Assembly (NCBI RefSeq): GCF_900451005.1
Contig: NZ_UGIB01000001.1
Location: 558,001 to 622,000, forward strand
Direction: 5' to 3'
Source: Helicobacter fennelliae
GTDB taxonomy: Bacteria > Campylobacterota > Campylobacteria > Campylobacterales > Helicobacteraceae
Length of the DNA stretch: 64,000 bases
Part shown: positions 49,732 through 57,872 of the stretch, piece by piece
Position numbering within the stretch: the stretch's first letter is position 1
Layout: every line of letters starts with the position of its first letter
Program-made: the position numbers and the translations under genes
The notes under the pieces: model-generated
Databases searched by the model: none
What the model was told of the DNA's origin: nothing
Seen by the model: the letters and a program-made list of their open reading frames with translations, nothing else

Positions 49732-50057
49732 TGATTCTTAAATCTTTAGCGATTTTTATACTTAGTGCATTTTTGGAAGTTGGTGGCGGGTATTTGGTTT
49801 GGCTTTGGCTCAAAAGCGGCAAACCGCTTTATATCGGGCTGTGTGGCTGTATTTTGCTGACTCTTTATGGTATAGTGGCTACCTTTCAGGCTCAAGGATT
49901 TGGGCGCGTGTATGCGACTTATGGGGGCATTTTTATTGCGTTTTCTATTTTGTGGGCTATGTGGTTTGATGATTTTAAGCCCGATAAATGGGATATGATA
50001 GGCGCATTTATCGCACTTTTTGGGGTTGGTATCATTATGTATATGCCACGCGACTAG
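49731..50057 (+). CDS. ynfA: YnfA-family (UPF0060) small membrane protein
   Basis: A 108-residue protein with four membrane helices. LAIFILSAFLEVGGGYLVWL carries the conserved Glu in helix 1, FGRVYATYGGIFIAFSILWA the second half, and DKWDMIGAFIALFGVGIIMY the last helix. These match the UPF0060/YnfA group, distantly similar to small multidrug resistance transporters. It is translationally coupled to xth. Substrate unknown. Intact. Confidence 0.93.
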   Translation: MILKSLAIFILSAFLEVGGGYLVWLWLKSGKPLYIGLCGCILLTLYGIVATFQAQGFGRVYATYGGIFIAFSILWAMWFDDFKPDKWDMIGAFIALFGVGIIMYMPRD

Positions 50058-50256
50058 ATTTTTGCTCGCTAGATTCTCGCACACATAGAATCTAAGAGCA
50101 AGAATCTTTGCTGTTATTTAAGCAAATTCAGAATCTAAATCTATTTCATCTATTATAAATGCTTTACTTTGGCTTTAAAGTCTTATGATAACAACTCCTC
50201 CTAGATTCTTCGGTCAGCGATTGCCCCTCACTCAGAATAAATAAACCTCCTAGATT

Positions 50257-51924
50257 CTAGACTTTATCAATCAAACTTTTTTCCTCAAACTTTTCCTCTT
50301 GAAGAAGCACTTTTTCTATCTGCTGTATTTGCTTTGAATGCAATGCGACATAAAATTTCAGATGGTTTTTAACCTCCATATATTTGGTGCTTATATTGCT
50401 TTGCAAATCGTTTGCATTGCTTAAATCGCGCTCATCGCTTTCAAATAGCCCACACTCAAAGCCAAGCTGTATAAGCCTTTTAGATTCTGCTAAATCTTGG
50501 GCAAACAGCCCATAGCCCAAACCAAAATTTCCCCTCAAAGCCTCATTGCCAACGATATAAAATCCGATATGAGATTCTAGTTTCGCATTGTTTATAGTCG
50601 CGAGATTGCTCTTATCTATCCTCGCGATATTTGTCTCAAAAAGCGAAGCCTTCTCCAAAGACAGCCCATGCGTAATCGCATAATCAATCTTGCTCGCCTG
50701 ATAAAGCGCATAGACGCATTTAGCCTCATCGTCCAAAAACGGCAATCTCCGCGTCCCATGAGAGATTTTGCTATACACCGCCTCAAAATCCACATCACGC
50801 AAGACTTTGCTATTTGCTCGCACCGCACAAAGTGCTGCTTCATTGACAAGCGTAGCGATCATCGCTCCGCTAAAGCCTGAAGTTTTTTGTGTGATTTCTT
50901 GTGTGTCGATTTGGTGTGGTTTATCGCGCAAATACATCTCAAGCATTTCTTTTCGCTCCGTAAGATTTGGTAGCTCAATAAAAATCCGCCTATCAAATCT
51001 CCCACTTCGCAAAAGCGCGCTATCAAGTGCTTCTATATGATTTGTCGCACCAATGACAATCACACCACTATTATCGCTAAATCCGTCCATCTCCATCAAA
51101 AGCTGATTGAGCGTGCTTTCTCGCTCGTTGTTGTTTGATTCTAGTCCGCGCTTCTTGCCTATCGCATCAATTTCATCGATAAAAATAATAGAAGGCGCGC
51201 TAGCCTTTGCTACACTAAAAAGCTCTCGAACTCTTTTTGCGCCCACGCCCACATACATTTCAACAAAGCTTGCGCCACTTTGATAAAAAAACGGCACGCC
51301 AGATTCTCCTGCTAACGCTTTGGCAATTAATGTCTTGCCAACTCCGGGCGCGCCAGAGAGCAAAACACCCTTTGGCAAAGTGATATGAAGTTTTTGGTAT
51401 TTAGAGGGGTTTTTGAGAAAATCCACAATCTCCAAAAGCTCCTCTTTTGCTTCTTTGATCCCAGCTACATCTCTAAAGGTAATATGTGAATGTATCGGTT
51501 GGATTCTAGATTCTATGGAATTTGACATAGAAGAGATAGGTGAAGTAACTTTAGGCTGATACGACAATATATAACGCGCGATAAAATACACAATTACAAC
51601 AACCACAAAAACTATAACCAAGAAAAATACCCATGTAATATTTGACTTTACTTCGATTGGCAGCTCGGCAAGCTTGGGCATATTTGGATTTATCTGCGAT
51701 TTTGGCACTCGATAAAAAAATTCATCGCCAAACTTATTATAAGATTCTAGATAAAAATATTCACCTCGTATATATACTTTATTTATCTCATTGGTTTGTA
51801 AAATTTTTTGAAATTTATCAGCTGAAACAATCTGTGAGCTATCACGCAAGACCAAAACAGCACTCAAAATAAGCAAAATAATGCACCCGATAATAACGAC
51901 TAAAAGATGCTTAGATTTTGGCAT
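50257..51924 (-). CDS. FtsH-like AAA+ protein lacking the protease zinc motif
   Basis: A 555-residue membrane AAA+ protein. Two membrane helices (about residues 7-26 and 97-118) flank a small periplasmic domain. The ATPase has PKGVLLSGAPGVGKTLIAKA (Walker A), APSIIFIDEIDAIGKKRG (Walker B), and LLRSGRFDRRIFIELP (arginine fingers). In FtsH a HEXGH zinc motif follows. Here the corresponding helix is YALYQASKIDYAITHG, with no His-Glu pair. This is probably the second FtsH-like protein of Helicobacter, also located beside the mtaB/mscS genes. It may act as an ATP-driven membrane unfoldase or partner of true FtsH. It overlaps mtaB by 14 bp. Confidence 0.85.
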   Translation of the reverse strand: MPKSKHLLVVIIGCIILLILSAVLVLRDSSQIVSADKFQKILQTNEINKVYIRGEYFYLESYNKFGDEFFYRVPKSQINPNMPKLAELPIEVKSNITWVFFLVIVFVVVVIVYFIARYILSYQPKVTSPISSMSNSIESRIQPIHSHITFRDVAGIKEAKEELLEIVDFLKNPSKYQKLHITLPKGVLLSGAPGVGKTLIAKALAGESGVPFFYQSGASFVEMYVGVGAKRVRELFSVAKASAPSIIFIDEIDAIGKKRGLESNNNERESTLNQLLMEMDGFSDNSGVIVIGATNHIEALDSALLRSGRFDRRIFIELPNLTERKEMLEMYLRDKPHQIDTQEITQKTSGFSGAMIATLVNEAALCAVRANSKVLRDVDFEAVYSKISHGTRRLPFLDDEAKCVYALYQASKIDYAITHGLSLEKASLFETNIARIDKSNLATINNAKLESHIGFYIVGNEALRGNFGLGYGLFAQDLAESKRLIQLGFECGLFESDERDLSNANDLQSNISTKYMEVKNHLKFYVALHSKQIQQIEKVLLQEEKFEEKSLIDKV

Positions 51925-53170
51925 AATTCATATCCTCCTGCACCTCGTATTTTTCTAGGCAAAACCACTGCGGAAGTCGCGCATTTGATTCTATAACAAT
52001 CTTATTAAAAAATTCATCTAATCCATAATAACAATCGCCAATTTGTTTCTCAAGCAGAATCCAAAGCGGTTTATTTTGGGCTTTGTGTGCTTGTCTAAAT
52101 GCAAGATTCTTGGCTTTGATACATTCGCTTAATGCATGCAATCTTTGCTTTGCCTCATCTCCGCGCACTTTTGGGCTCATAAGAGCTGAAGGCGTGCCAT
52201 CGCGCACCGAATACACAAACGGATGAATATGTGTGAGTGGCAAATATTTTGCATTTTCTAGTGCTTCTTGCCATATTTGCTCGCTCTCACCCGGGTGTCC
52301 TACGATAAAGTCCGTCCCAATCGCATAACCTAGTTTTGCAATGCGCTCCAAAAGCAAAAAATCACTCTCTACGCGATTGATTCTATTCATTTTGGCTAGA
52401 ATCTCATTTTGCGTGTATTGTAACGCGATATGCAAATGCTTCTCAAGCTTTTCATGTCCTAAAAGCGTGAAAAACTCCTCGTCAATTTGGCTTGGCTCAA
52501 GGCTTCCTATGCGGATTCTTTTGAGTTGTTTAATCCTAAAAAGCTCTCTAAGCAATGCAGTAATACTACTTTTTTTATCCCTCCCATAGCTTCCGACATT
52601 TGTCCCTGTAAGCACAATCTCAAGCACACCTTTCTCTACTAGAATCTCAACTTGCTTAATAATCTGTCGCATATCATAACTTCGCGCCGCTCCTCGCACT
52701 GAAGGAATAATACAATAACTACACGCAAAATCACAGCCCTCTTGGATCTTGATAAATGCTCGAGACTTGCCGACAAATTCGCTAATAATCGTAGAATCTA
52801 AATGCCTCTCTTCAAGCCTGTCTTCATAAAAAAACCGCTCATTTAAAAGCAATGCGCGATTGAGATTCTCCTTATGGCTATGTCCCAAAACCCCACTGAC
52901 AAGATGATTTTCAAAAAGTGCCCTGCCTTGTGTTTTGACCCCACAGCCTGCAAATATCACCCTCTTGCCATCGTTGTGTGCTTTTCTAATATAATTACGC
53001 ACCCCAGAATCTGCGCCATTTGTTACCGTGCAAGAATTCACAACCACAATCTGTGCTTCTTGTTCGCTCTGCGTGCATTCAAAATCACTAAGATTCTCGC
53101 GCATCACTTGTGTATCATAAAGATTAGTGCGACAGCCAAAAGTCTTAAAAAATACTTTTTGCTTAGACAT
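51911..53170 (-). CDS. mtaB: tRNA t6A37 methylthiotransferase MtaB
   Basis: A radical-SAM methylthiotransferase that adds methylthio groups to t6A37 of tRNA. N-terminal UPF0004 cysteines are in KTFGCRTNLYDTQVM, VNSCTVTN and AGCGVKTQ. The radical-SAM motif is CDFACSYCIIPSVRG. VLTGTNVGSYG and TDFIVGHPGESEQIW follow. I chose ATG 53,170 (AAGGATAATG just upstream) because the family N-terminus KQKVFFKTFGC begins there; the frame extends to 53,272 inside mscS. It overlaps mscS and the FtsH-like gene. Intact. Confidence 0.93.
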   Translation of the reverse strand: MSKQKVFFKTFGCRTNLYDTQVMRENLSDFECTQSEQEAQIVVVNSCTVTNGADSGVRNYIRKAHNDGKRVIFAGCGVKTQGRALFENHLVSGVLGHSHKENLNRALLLNERFFYEDRLEERHLDSTIISEFVGKSRAFIKIQEGCDFACSYCIIPSVRGAARSYDMRQIIKQVEILVEKGVLEIVLTGTNVGSYGRDKKSSITALLRELFRIKQLKRIRIGSLEPSQIDEEFFTLLGHEKLEKHLHIALQYTQNEILAKMNRINRVESDFLLLERIAKLGYAIGTDFIVGHPGESEQIWQEALENAKYLPLTHIHPFVYSVRDGTPSALMSPKVRGDEAKQRLHALSECIKAKNLAFRQAHKAQNKPLWILLEKQIGDCYYGLDEFFNKIVIESNARLPQWFCLEKYEVQEDMNYAKI

Positions 53171-54830
53171 CATTATCCTTATTGTCTTGAGTATCTGTGG
53201 CGATTGCTCGTTTTGTAATGTCTTTATTACCAAAGCCATCATTTGGAGTTTGGACAAATTTTGTCGTATCATATGCGATGAATATATCAGGCTCTTTTAA
53301 AATAAGCTGCATAATCTCCAAAGAAATAGTCGATCGCAATGATAATGTAGCATAAGAATTTGTCTGATACCATACTGAGATTTTGATCCCATTTGGCTCG
53401 ATAAAGCTATAAGTTCGAGGCTCTGTGTTAGAATTACGCAATGAATATTTATCGCGCATTTTGCGGAGTTGTTTTTTTGTTACTTGTGTGTAGCCTTTGG
53501 AATATTTAATAGCCACTTCTGTGGCGATTTTGACAGCTTTTTGGTAATTAGAATCAAATGTAATGCTAAAATCTATCCCGTCCCAAACAGTTCTCATTCC
53601 ACCATGTGTGTAGTTTGCGATCATCATTGTGAAAATATAATTATTTGGTATAAAAATAATTCTTCCTGCGCGTCTATTAGTCATATAGCTTGTGAGTGTA
53701 ATATCTTCATGGATTGTGATACGAAGCATAGAAATATCAAGCACATCGCCGATATAAATTGAGCCATCTTTTTCAACCCTAATCCTATCGCCTACATGGA
53801 TACTCCCACCAATCACAATCACAATCCAGCCAAGCACGCTCATAAATAAATCTTTCATCGCAATAGCCAAGCCCGCTGAAGCAAAACCTAGCACCGCAAC
53901 GACATAAGTTACATTTTCCATATAGCTAAAGAGCAAAATAAGCACGATGATTGTGATATTAAAAAAATTAATCACCTTACTAAAAGTATATGTGCGCTCA
54001 TTATCTTTGATATAGCGACGCACGATGATTTTTAGCAGCAACGCAAGCCCAATACTAATCAAAACCGCCATACCAATATAGCCAAGCTTTAGGATTTGCG
54101 TCTTGATTCCGCTATAAATTTGCCCATACACCTCATCATATTTTTTGTTATAAATATCAATTGTTGTTGAGAGGATATTATGCGCGCCTTGAAACTCCAA
54201 AAGCTCAATCTGCACAGAATAAATATCTTCGATAATTGTTGGCGATTTATCAACCTTAGAAAGCTCAATCAAGAGATTGTATTTATTATTGACAAGTGCC
54301 ATAACGCCATTGAGGCTGTTTTTTGTAGATTCTAGTGTATTGCGCTGGGTTTGGAGATTTTTGATGTAAGAAATACCACTAAAAATAATCAAAGGATTAC
54401 TGATGATTGGTGGTTCTGGAATTTCTGGTTTTTGTATGAGATCTTGAAATGGATTGTCTTTGTAGTCTTTAAGAATATCAAGCTGTTTTTCTAAAGTCTC
54501 AAGTATGTGCTTTTTTTCTACGATGAGTTGCAAGCTTTGCGGATTTGAGCTATCGATATTTTTGAGATCGTCTTTGATTTTATCAATCTGATTTGATATG
54601 GTATGGTATTCTGTGTAGTTTGTGTATCTCTTAAGCCATACGCTATCATTTTTTTGCAATGCAGAATCTATATTCTCAATCTGTGTCCTTAGATTTTTGG
54701 CAAGCGGATTTGGTGATATTTGCATAGGGCTTTCATCTATCTTTGCTGCGCTTAATACTCCACACAAACAGCACACACACACAACATAAAAACTTGCATT
54801 TGTTATTTTCACTTGATAAACCTCATTCAA
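53163..54830 (-). CDS. MscS-family mechanosensitive channel
   Basis: A 555-residue MscS-like channel with a signal peptide or first helix (ASFYVVCVCCLCGVLSAA), a long periplasmic coiled coil (about 60-230), and three membrane helices. TM1 is LGYIGMAVLISIGLALLLKI. TM3 is VLGFASAGLAIAMKDLFMS, with the Gly/Ala packing of the pore. SIHVGDRIRVEKDGSIYIGDV is the beta domain. It protects against hypo-osmotic shock. The stop lies inside the mtaB start region. It is intact. Confidence 0.92.
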   Translation of the reverse strand: MNEVYQVKITNASFYVVCVCCLCGVLSAAKIDESPMQISPNPLAKNLRTQIENIDSALQKNDSVWLKRYTNYTEYHTISNQIDKIKDDLKNIDSSNPQSLQLIVEKKHILETLEKQLDILKDYKDNPFQDLIQKPEIPEPPIISNPLIIFSGISYIKNLQTQRNTLESTKNSLNGVMALVNNKYNLLIELSKVDKSPTIIEDIYSVQIELLEFQGAHNILSTTIDIYNKKYDEVYGQIYSGIKTQILKLGYIGMAVLISIGLALLLKIIVRRYIKDNERTYTFSKVINFFNITIIVLILLFSYMENVTYVVAVLGFASAGLAIAMKDLFMSVLGWIVIVIGGSIHVGDRIRVEKDGSIYIGDVLDISMLRITIHEDITLTSYMTNRRAGRIIFIPNNYIFTMMIANYTHGGMRTVWDGIDFSITFDSNYQKAVKIATEVAIKYSKGYTQVTKKQLRKMRDKYSLRNSNTEPRTYSFIEPNGIKISVWYQTNSYATLSLRSTISLEIMQLILKEPDIFIAYDTTKFVQTPNDGFGNKDITKRAIATDTQDNKDNDV

Positions 54831-54982
54831 TACTCATTTATCTTGGCAAACTTATTCTTAATTGGATTTAAGGATTTTGACTTGAGAATTTCCACACTTA
54901 AGAATTATCACTTTGGTTGTAGCATTATAGCTTATTTACAGCGACAAATTTATACAAAGATAAGAATATGATTTATTTTGGT

Positions 54983-55762
54983 TTATTTATCCAAAAAAGC
55001 CTTTTTTAAATCACAAGCTGCCCTCTTTGGATCGCTAGAATCCATAATCGCTCTAACAACAGCGATTCCACTTAGCCCGATCCCGCGAAGATCGGTGATA
55101 ATATCTCTATCTATTCCGCCGATAGCCACCACAGGCAAAAAAGTGCGATGGGTGTGAGAAGTGCTGGGCTCTTGTAGATTCTGCAAGGCTTTTAGATTCT
55201 GTGGATTCTGAAAAATAAAATCTTGCGGATCTTGTGAAGTCATTTGTGAAGCGCGCAGAATCTGTGAGGCTTGATGTATTATGCTTTTGAGTCCATTTAT
55301 ACCGATAACAGCACTATCATTTTTGCTTGTTGTCGCTCGCACTGCACCTACACCCAAATAATCCACACTGCCAATATCACCACTCTTTTGCAAATCACTC
55401 AGATGCTTTGGCTCTCTCACGCTAAGCCCGATGATCTTGTCATCTCCTAGAATCCTACGCGCCACGGATAAGGGCATATCATCTTGCCCGATATGCACGC
55501 CACTAGCATTGCACGCTAAAGCGATATCGATTCTGTCATTGATGAGTAATGGAATCTGGAATCTATCGCACAGAATCTTTACTTTTGTCGCAAGATGATA
55601 AAACGCCTTGCTGCTTAAATGCTTTTCTCGAAGCTGAATAATATCCACACCGCCCTCAATGGCTTGTTTGATGATAGAGAGAAACTCCTCTTGGCTTCTA
55701 TCGCCTTGAGTAGCGACAAGATAAAGGCTTAAGGGCAGGGCTTTTGGGCTAGATTCTGGCAT
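54983..55762 (-). CDS. thiE: Thiamine-phosphate synthase ThiE
   Basis: A 259-residue TIM barrel that joins HMP-PP and THZ-P. YLVATQGDRSQEEFLSIIKQ, GVDIIQLREKHLSSKAFY, IPLLINDRIDIALACNASGV with HIGQDDMPLSVARRILG, and the C-terminal VVAIGGI are typical. Between about residues 168 and 207 is a low-complexity insertion (SQDPQDFIFQNPQNLKALQN) in a loop, making it longer than the usual 210. No TPP riboswitch was recognised upstream. Otherwise intact. Confidence 0.92.
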   Translation of the reverse strand: MPESSPKALPLSLYLVATQGDRSQEEFLSIIKQAIEGGVDIIQLREKHLSSKAFYHLATKVKILCDRFQIPLLINDRIDIALACNASGVHIGQDDMPLSVARRILGDDKIIGLSVREPKHLSDLQKSGDIGSVDYLGVGAVRATTSKNDSAVIGINGLKSIIHQASQILRASQMTSQDPQDFIFQNPQNLKALQNLQEPSTSHTHRTFLPVVAIGGIDRDIITDLRGIGLSGIAVVRAIMDSSDPKRAACDLKKAFLDK

Positions 55763-55852
55763 TAGACAATCTCTTAGGCAATCTCATTCTCATTACACAT
55801 AGCCTCCATAGCCCATTACAATCCACATCTTAAGATTATAAGCACCTAAATC

Positions 55853-56599
55853 CTAATCCTCAATAATCACGCGTCCATTGGCTTGTTGTACGGGGCGATT
55901 GTTTTTGCCTATAATGTTTGTAAATTGCTCTATTTGATCTTTTGAGGCACTCATGGGCTCTTTTGGAATAATCCAAATCACGCCCTCTGTGCAAGGTGGC
56001 GTTGTCAAAGAACCATCAAGGCGATAATATGGGGCATTGCTTTTGACTAGATTTGCAATATCCACCACTTCTATATTATTTGTTTCTCCGCTTTTTTGAG
56101 GCATTTTATCCCAGATTTGTTGGATTGTTGGATTCTGCTTTCCTTCTTGAAACATCACAGCCACCACAAGCATTTGCCCATCGCTACTTTTATGCACAAG
56201 ATGCGCTACCATTGGGTAATGCTTATTGTCGATTGTGTATTCTGATGGCGTATGAAAATGCACTTGCACGAGCTCAAATTTTGTATTTTGCAGTGTAAAG
56301 CTTGAGCCACTTTTGAAATTCACCTGTATAGAATGCCCGTTATTCACGACATTTTGGGCGGTATTATTGAGATAGCTAAAATGCAGATTATTTTTGCTTT
56401 TTGCAGGGATTATGTTTTGAGATTCTATGTTGATTGGCGATTGGTATTTGCCATATTTGCACGCGTGAAATTCATTTGCAATATCACCCCATTTTGATAC
56501 CTCATCATACGACCAATGCTTATGCTCCTCCGCATATCCAAAACTTAGCAAACCGCAGATAATTGCACCCATTACATGTAATTTTTTTGTATTTTTCAT
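55853..56599 (-). CDS. Alpha-carbonic anhydrase, periplasmic
   Basis: A 248-residue alpha-class carbonic anhydrase that interconverts CO2 and bicarbonate for acid acclimation. A signal peptide (LHVMGAIICGLLSFGYA) is followed by HWSYDE, KYGKYQSPINIESQN, zinc ligands in VQVHFHTPSEY (two His) and MVAHLVHKS (third His), and SLTTPPCTEGVIW. Two Cys (in ACKYGKYQ and PPCTEG) can form the usual disulfide. It is of normal length and intact. Its upstream region contains AAGGAG before ATG 56,599. Confidence 0.95.
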   Translation of the reverse strand: MKNTKKLHVMGAIICGLLSFGYAEEHKHWSYDEVSKWGDIANEFHACKYGKYQSPINIESQNIIPAKSKNNLHFSYLNNTAQNVVNNGHSIQVNFKSGSSFTLQNTKFELVQVHFHTPSEYTIDNKHYPMVAHLVHKSSDGQMLVVAVMFQEGKQNPTIQQIWDKMPQKSGETNNIEVVDIANLVKSNAPYYRLDGSLTTPPCTEGVIWIIPKEPMSASKDQIEQFTNIIGKNNRPVQQANGRVIIED

Positions 56600-56733
56600 A
56601 TTTACTCCTTTTATTCTTGACTAAAAGTTAAAATACTAAACCCTTTTATATTAAAGCACAATAAAATATTTCCAAATTTTTGAATAAATTGTGAAGTTAC
56701 ACAAAGCATAATATGATTTTAAAGTGTTTTAGG

Positions 56734-56739
56734 TATAAT
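56734..56739 (+). promoter_or_regulatory. -10 box of the aminotransferase-rimO run
   Basis: GTATAAT occurs 23 bp before ATG 56,763, behind an AT-rich tract and ahead of AAAAAGGAGG. It is the likely vegetative promoter for the two overlapping genes that follow. Confidence 0.6.
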
Positions 56740-56762
56740 CTCGCATTTAAAAAGGAGGCAAT

Positions 56763-57872
56763 ATGCTACTTTTCACACCCGGACCAACACCCGTTCCAGA
56801 ATCCTTGCGACAAGCAATGGCTCTGCCAACCATACATCACAGGACAAAAGAATTTGAAGCGATTTTTGCAAAAGCACGAGAGGAGCTAAAAGCACTTTTA
56901 GGATTGCCTGAAGTGCTTATGCTTGCAAGTAGCGGAAGTGGTGCTATGGAGGCAGGCGTTCTAAGTTTATGCAAATCCAAGCTTTTAAGCATAAATTGCG
57001 GTAAATTTGGCGAGCGATGGGGCAAAATTGCCAAAGCGCATAAGATTCCAAACACAGAAATCACACATCAATGGGATACTCCAGCAAATGTAGATGAGGT
57101 GCTTGAAGCCCTAAAAAGCGATTCTCAAATCGATGCAGTAGCTATCCAGATATGCGAATCTGCCGGTGGATTGCGCCACCCAGTCGAAAACATAGCAAAA
57201 GCTATCAAATCCTTTAACCCAAATATCATAGTCATCGCTGATGCGATCACTGCAATGGGTGTTGAGCCTATCGATACAACGCACATCGACGCGCTCATTG
57301 GCGGAAGCCAAAAAGCCTTTATGCTGCCTCCGGGAATGAGTATCATCGGGCTTTCACAATATGCCATAGACATCATAGAAGAGCGCAATGTAGGGCTGTA
57401 TTTTAATCTTGCTACCGAGCTTAAAAATCAGCGCAAAAACACAACCGCTTGGACTGCACCGACAACCATTATCATCGGACTTGTGGCGTTTTTTGATCTT
57501 GTAGCCAAAAATGGCGGAATCCAAAATCTCTACGTACACACAAAAAAGCTCTCTATTGCCACACAAAGCGCGTTAGAATCTTTAGGGCTTCGTATTTACC
57601 CCAAAGAAAAAGCCCTTGCGATGACGACAATCTATGATGAAGCAAATGCTGCAAACATACGAAGCACGCTCAAAACATTTGATGTGAATGTCGCCGCCGG
57701 TCAAGATCATCTCAAAGAAAAAATCTTTCGTATCAATCACATGGGAATCATTCCAATTTATGAGGCTACGTGGGTTGTCAATGCGGTAGAGCTAAGCCTT
57801 GATGTGCTTCATATCAGGGCATTTGATGGCAGTGCCAATAAAGTATTTTTGGATTCTTATTACAAAAGCTAA
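56763..57872 (+). CDS. Class V pyridoxal-phosphate aminotransferase
   Basis: A 369-residue fold-type I aminotransferase of the alanine-glyoxylate/serine-glyoxylate group. FTPGPTPVPESLRQAMALPT, HHRTKEFEAIF, MLASSGSGAMEAGVLSL, and the PLP-Lys segment ALIGGSQKAFMLPPGMSII are seen. It resembles the aminotransferase next to rimO in other Helicobacter genomes. Its substrate is not certain (it may be a phosphoserine/serine-type enzyme). The strong AAAGGAGG site supports ATG 56,763. The stop overlaps the rimO ATG. Confidence 0.9.
   Translation: MLLFTPGPTPVPESLRQAMALPTIHHRTKEFEAIFAKAREELKALLGLPEVLMLASSGSGAMEAGVLSLCKSKLLSINCGKFGERWGKIAKAHKIPNTEITHQWDTPANVDEVLEALKSDSQIDAVAIQICESAGGLRHPVENIAKAIKSFNPNIIVIADAITAMGVEPIDTTHIDALIGGSQKAFMLPPGMSIIGLSQYAIDIIEERNVGLYFNLATELKNQRKNTTAWTAPTTIIIGLVAFFDLVAKNGGIQNLYVHTKKLSIATQSALESLGLRIYPKEKALAMTTIYDEANAANIRSTLKTFDVNVAAGQDHLKEKIFRINHMGIIPIYEATWVVNAVELSLDVLHIRAFDGSANKVFLDSYYKS

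Noticed and set aside
54831-55852. TPP riboswitch near thiE
   Set aside because: No THI-element consensus could be recognised on the minus strand upstream of 55,762.
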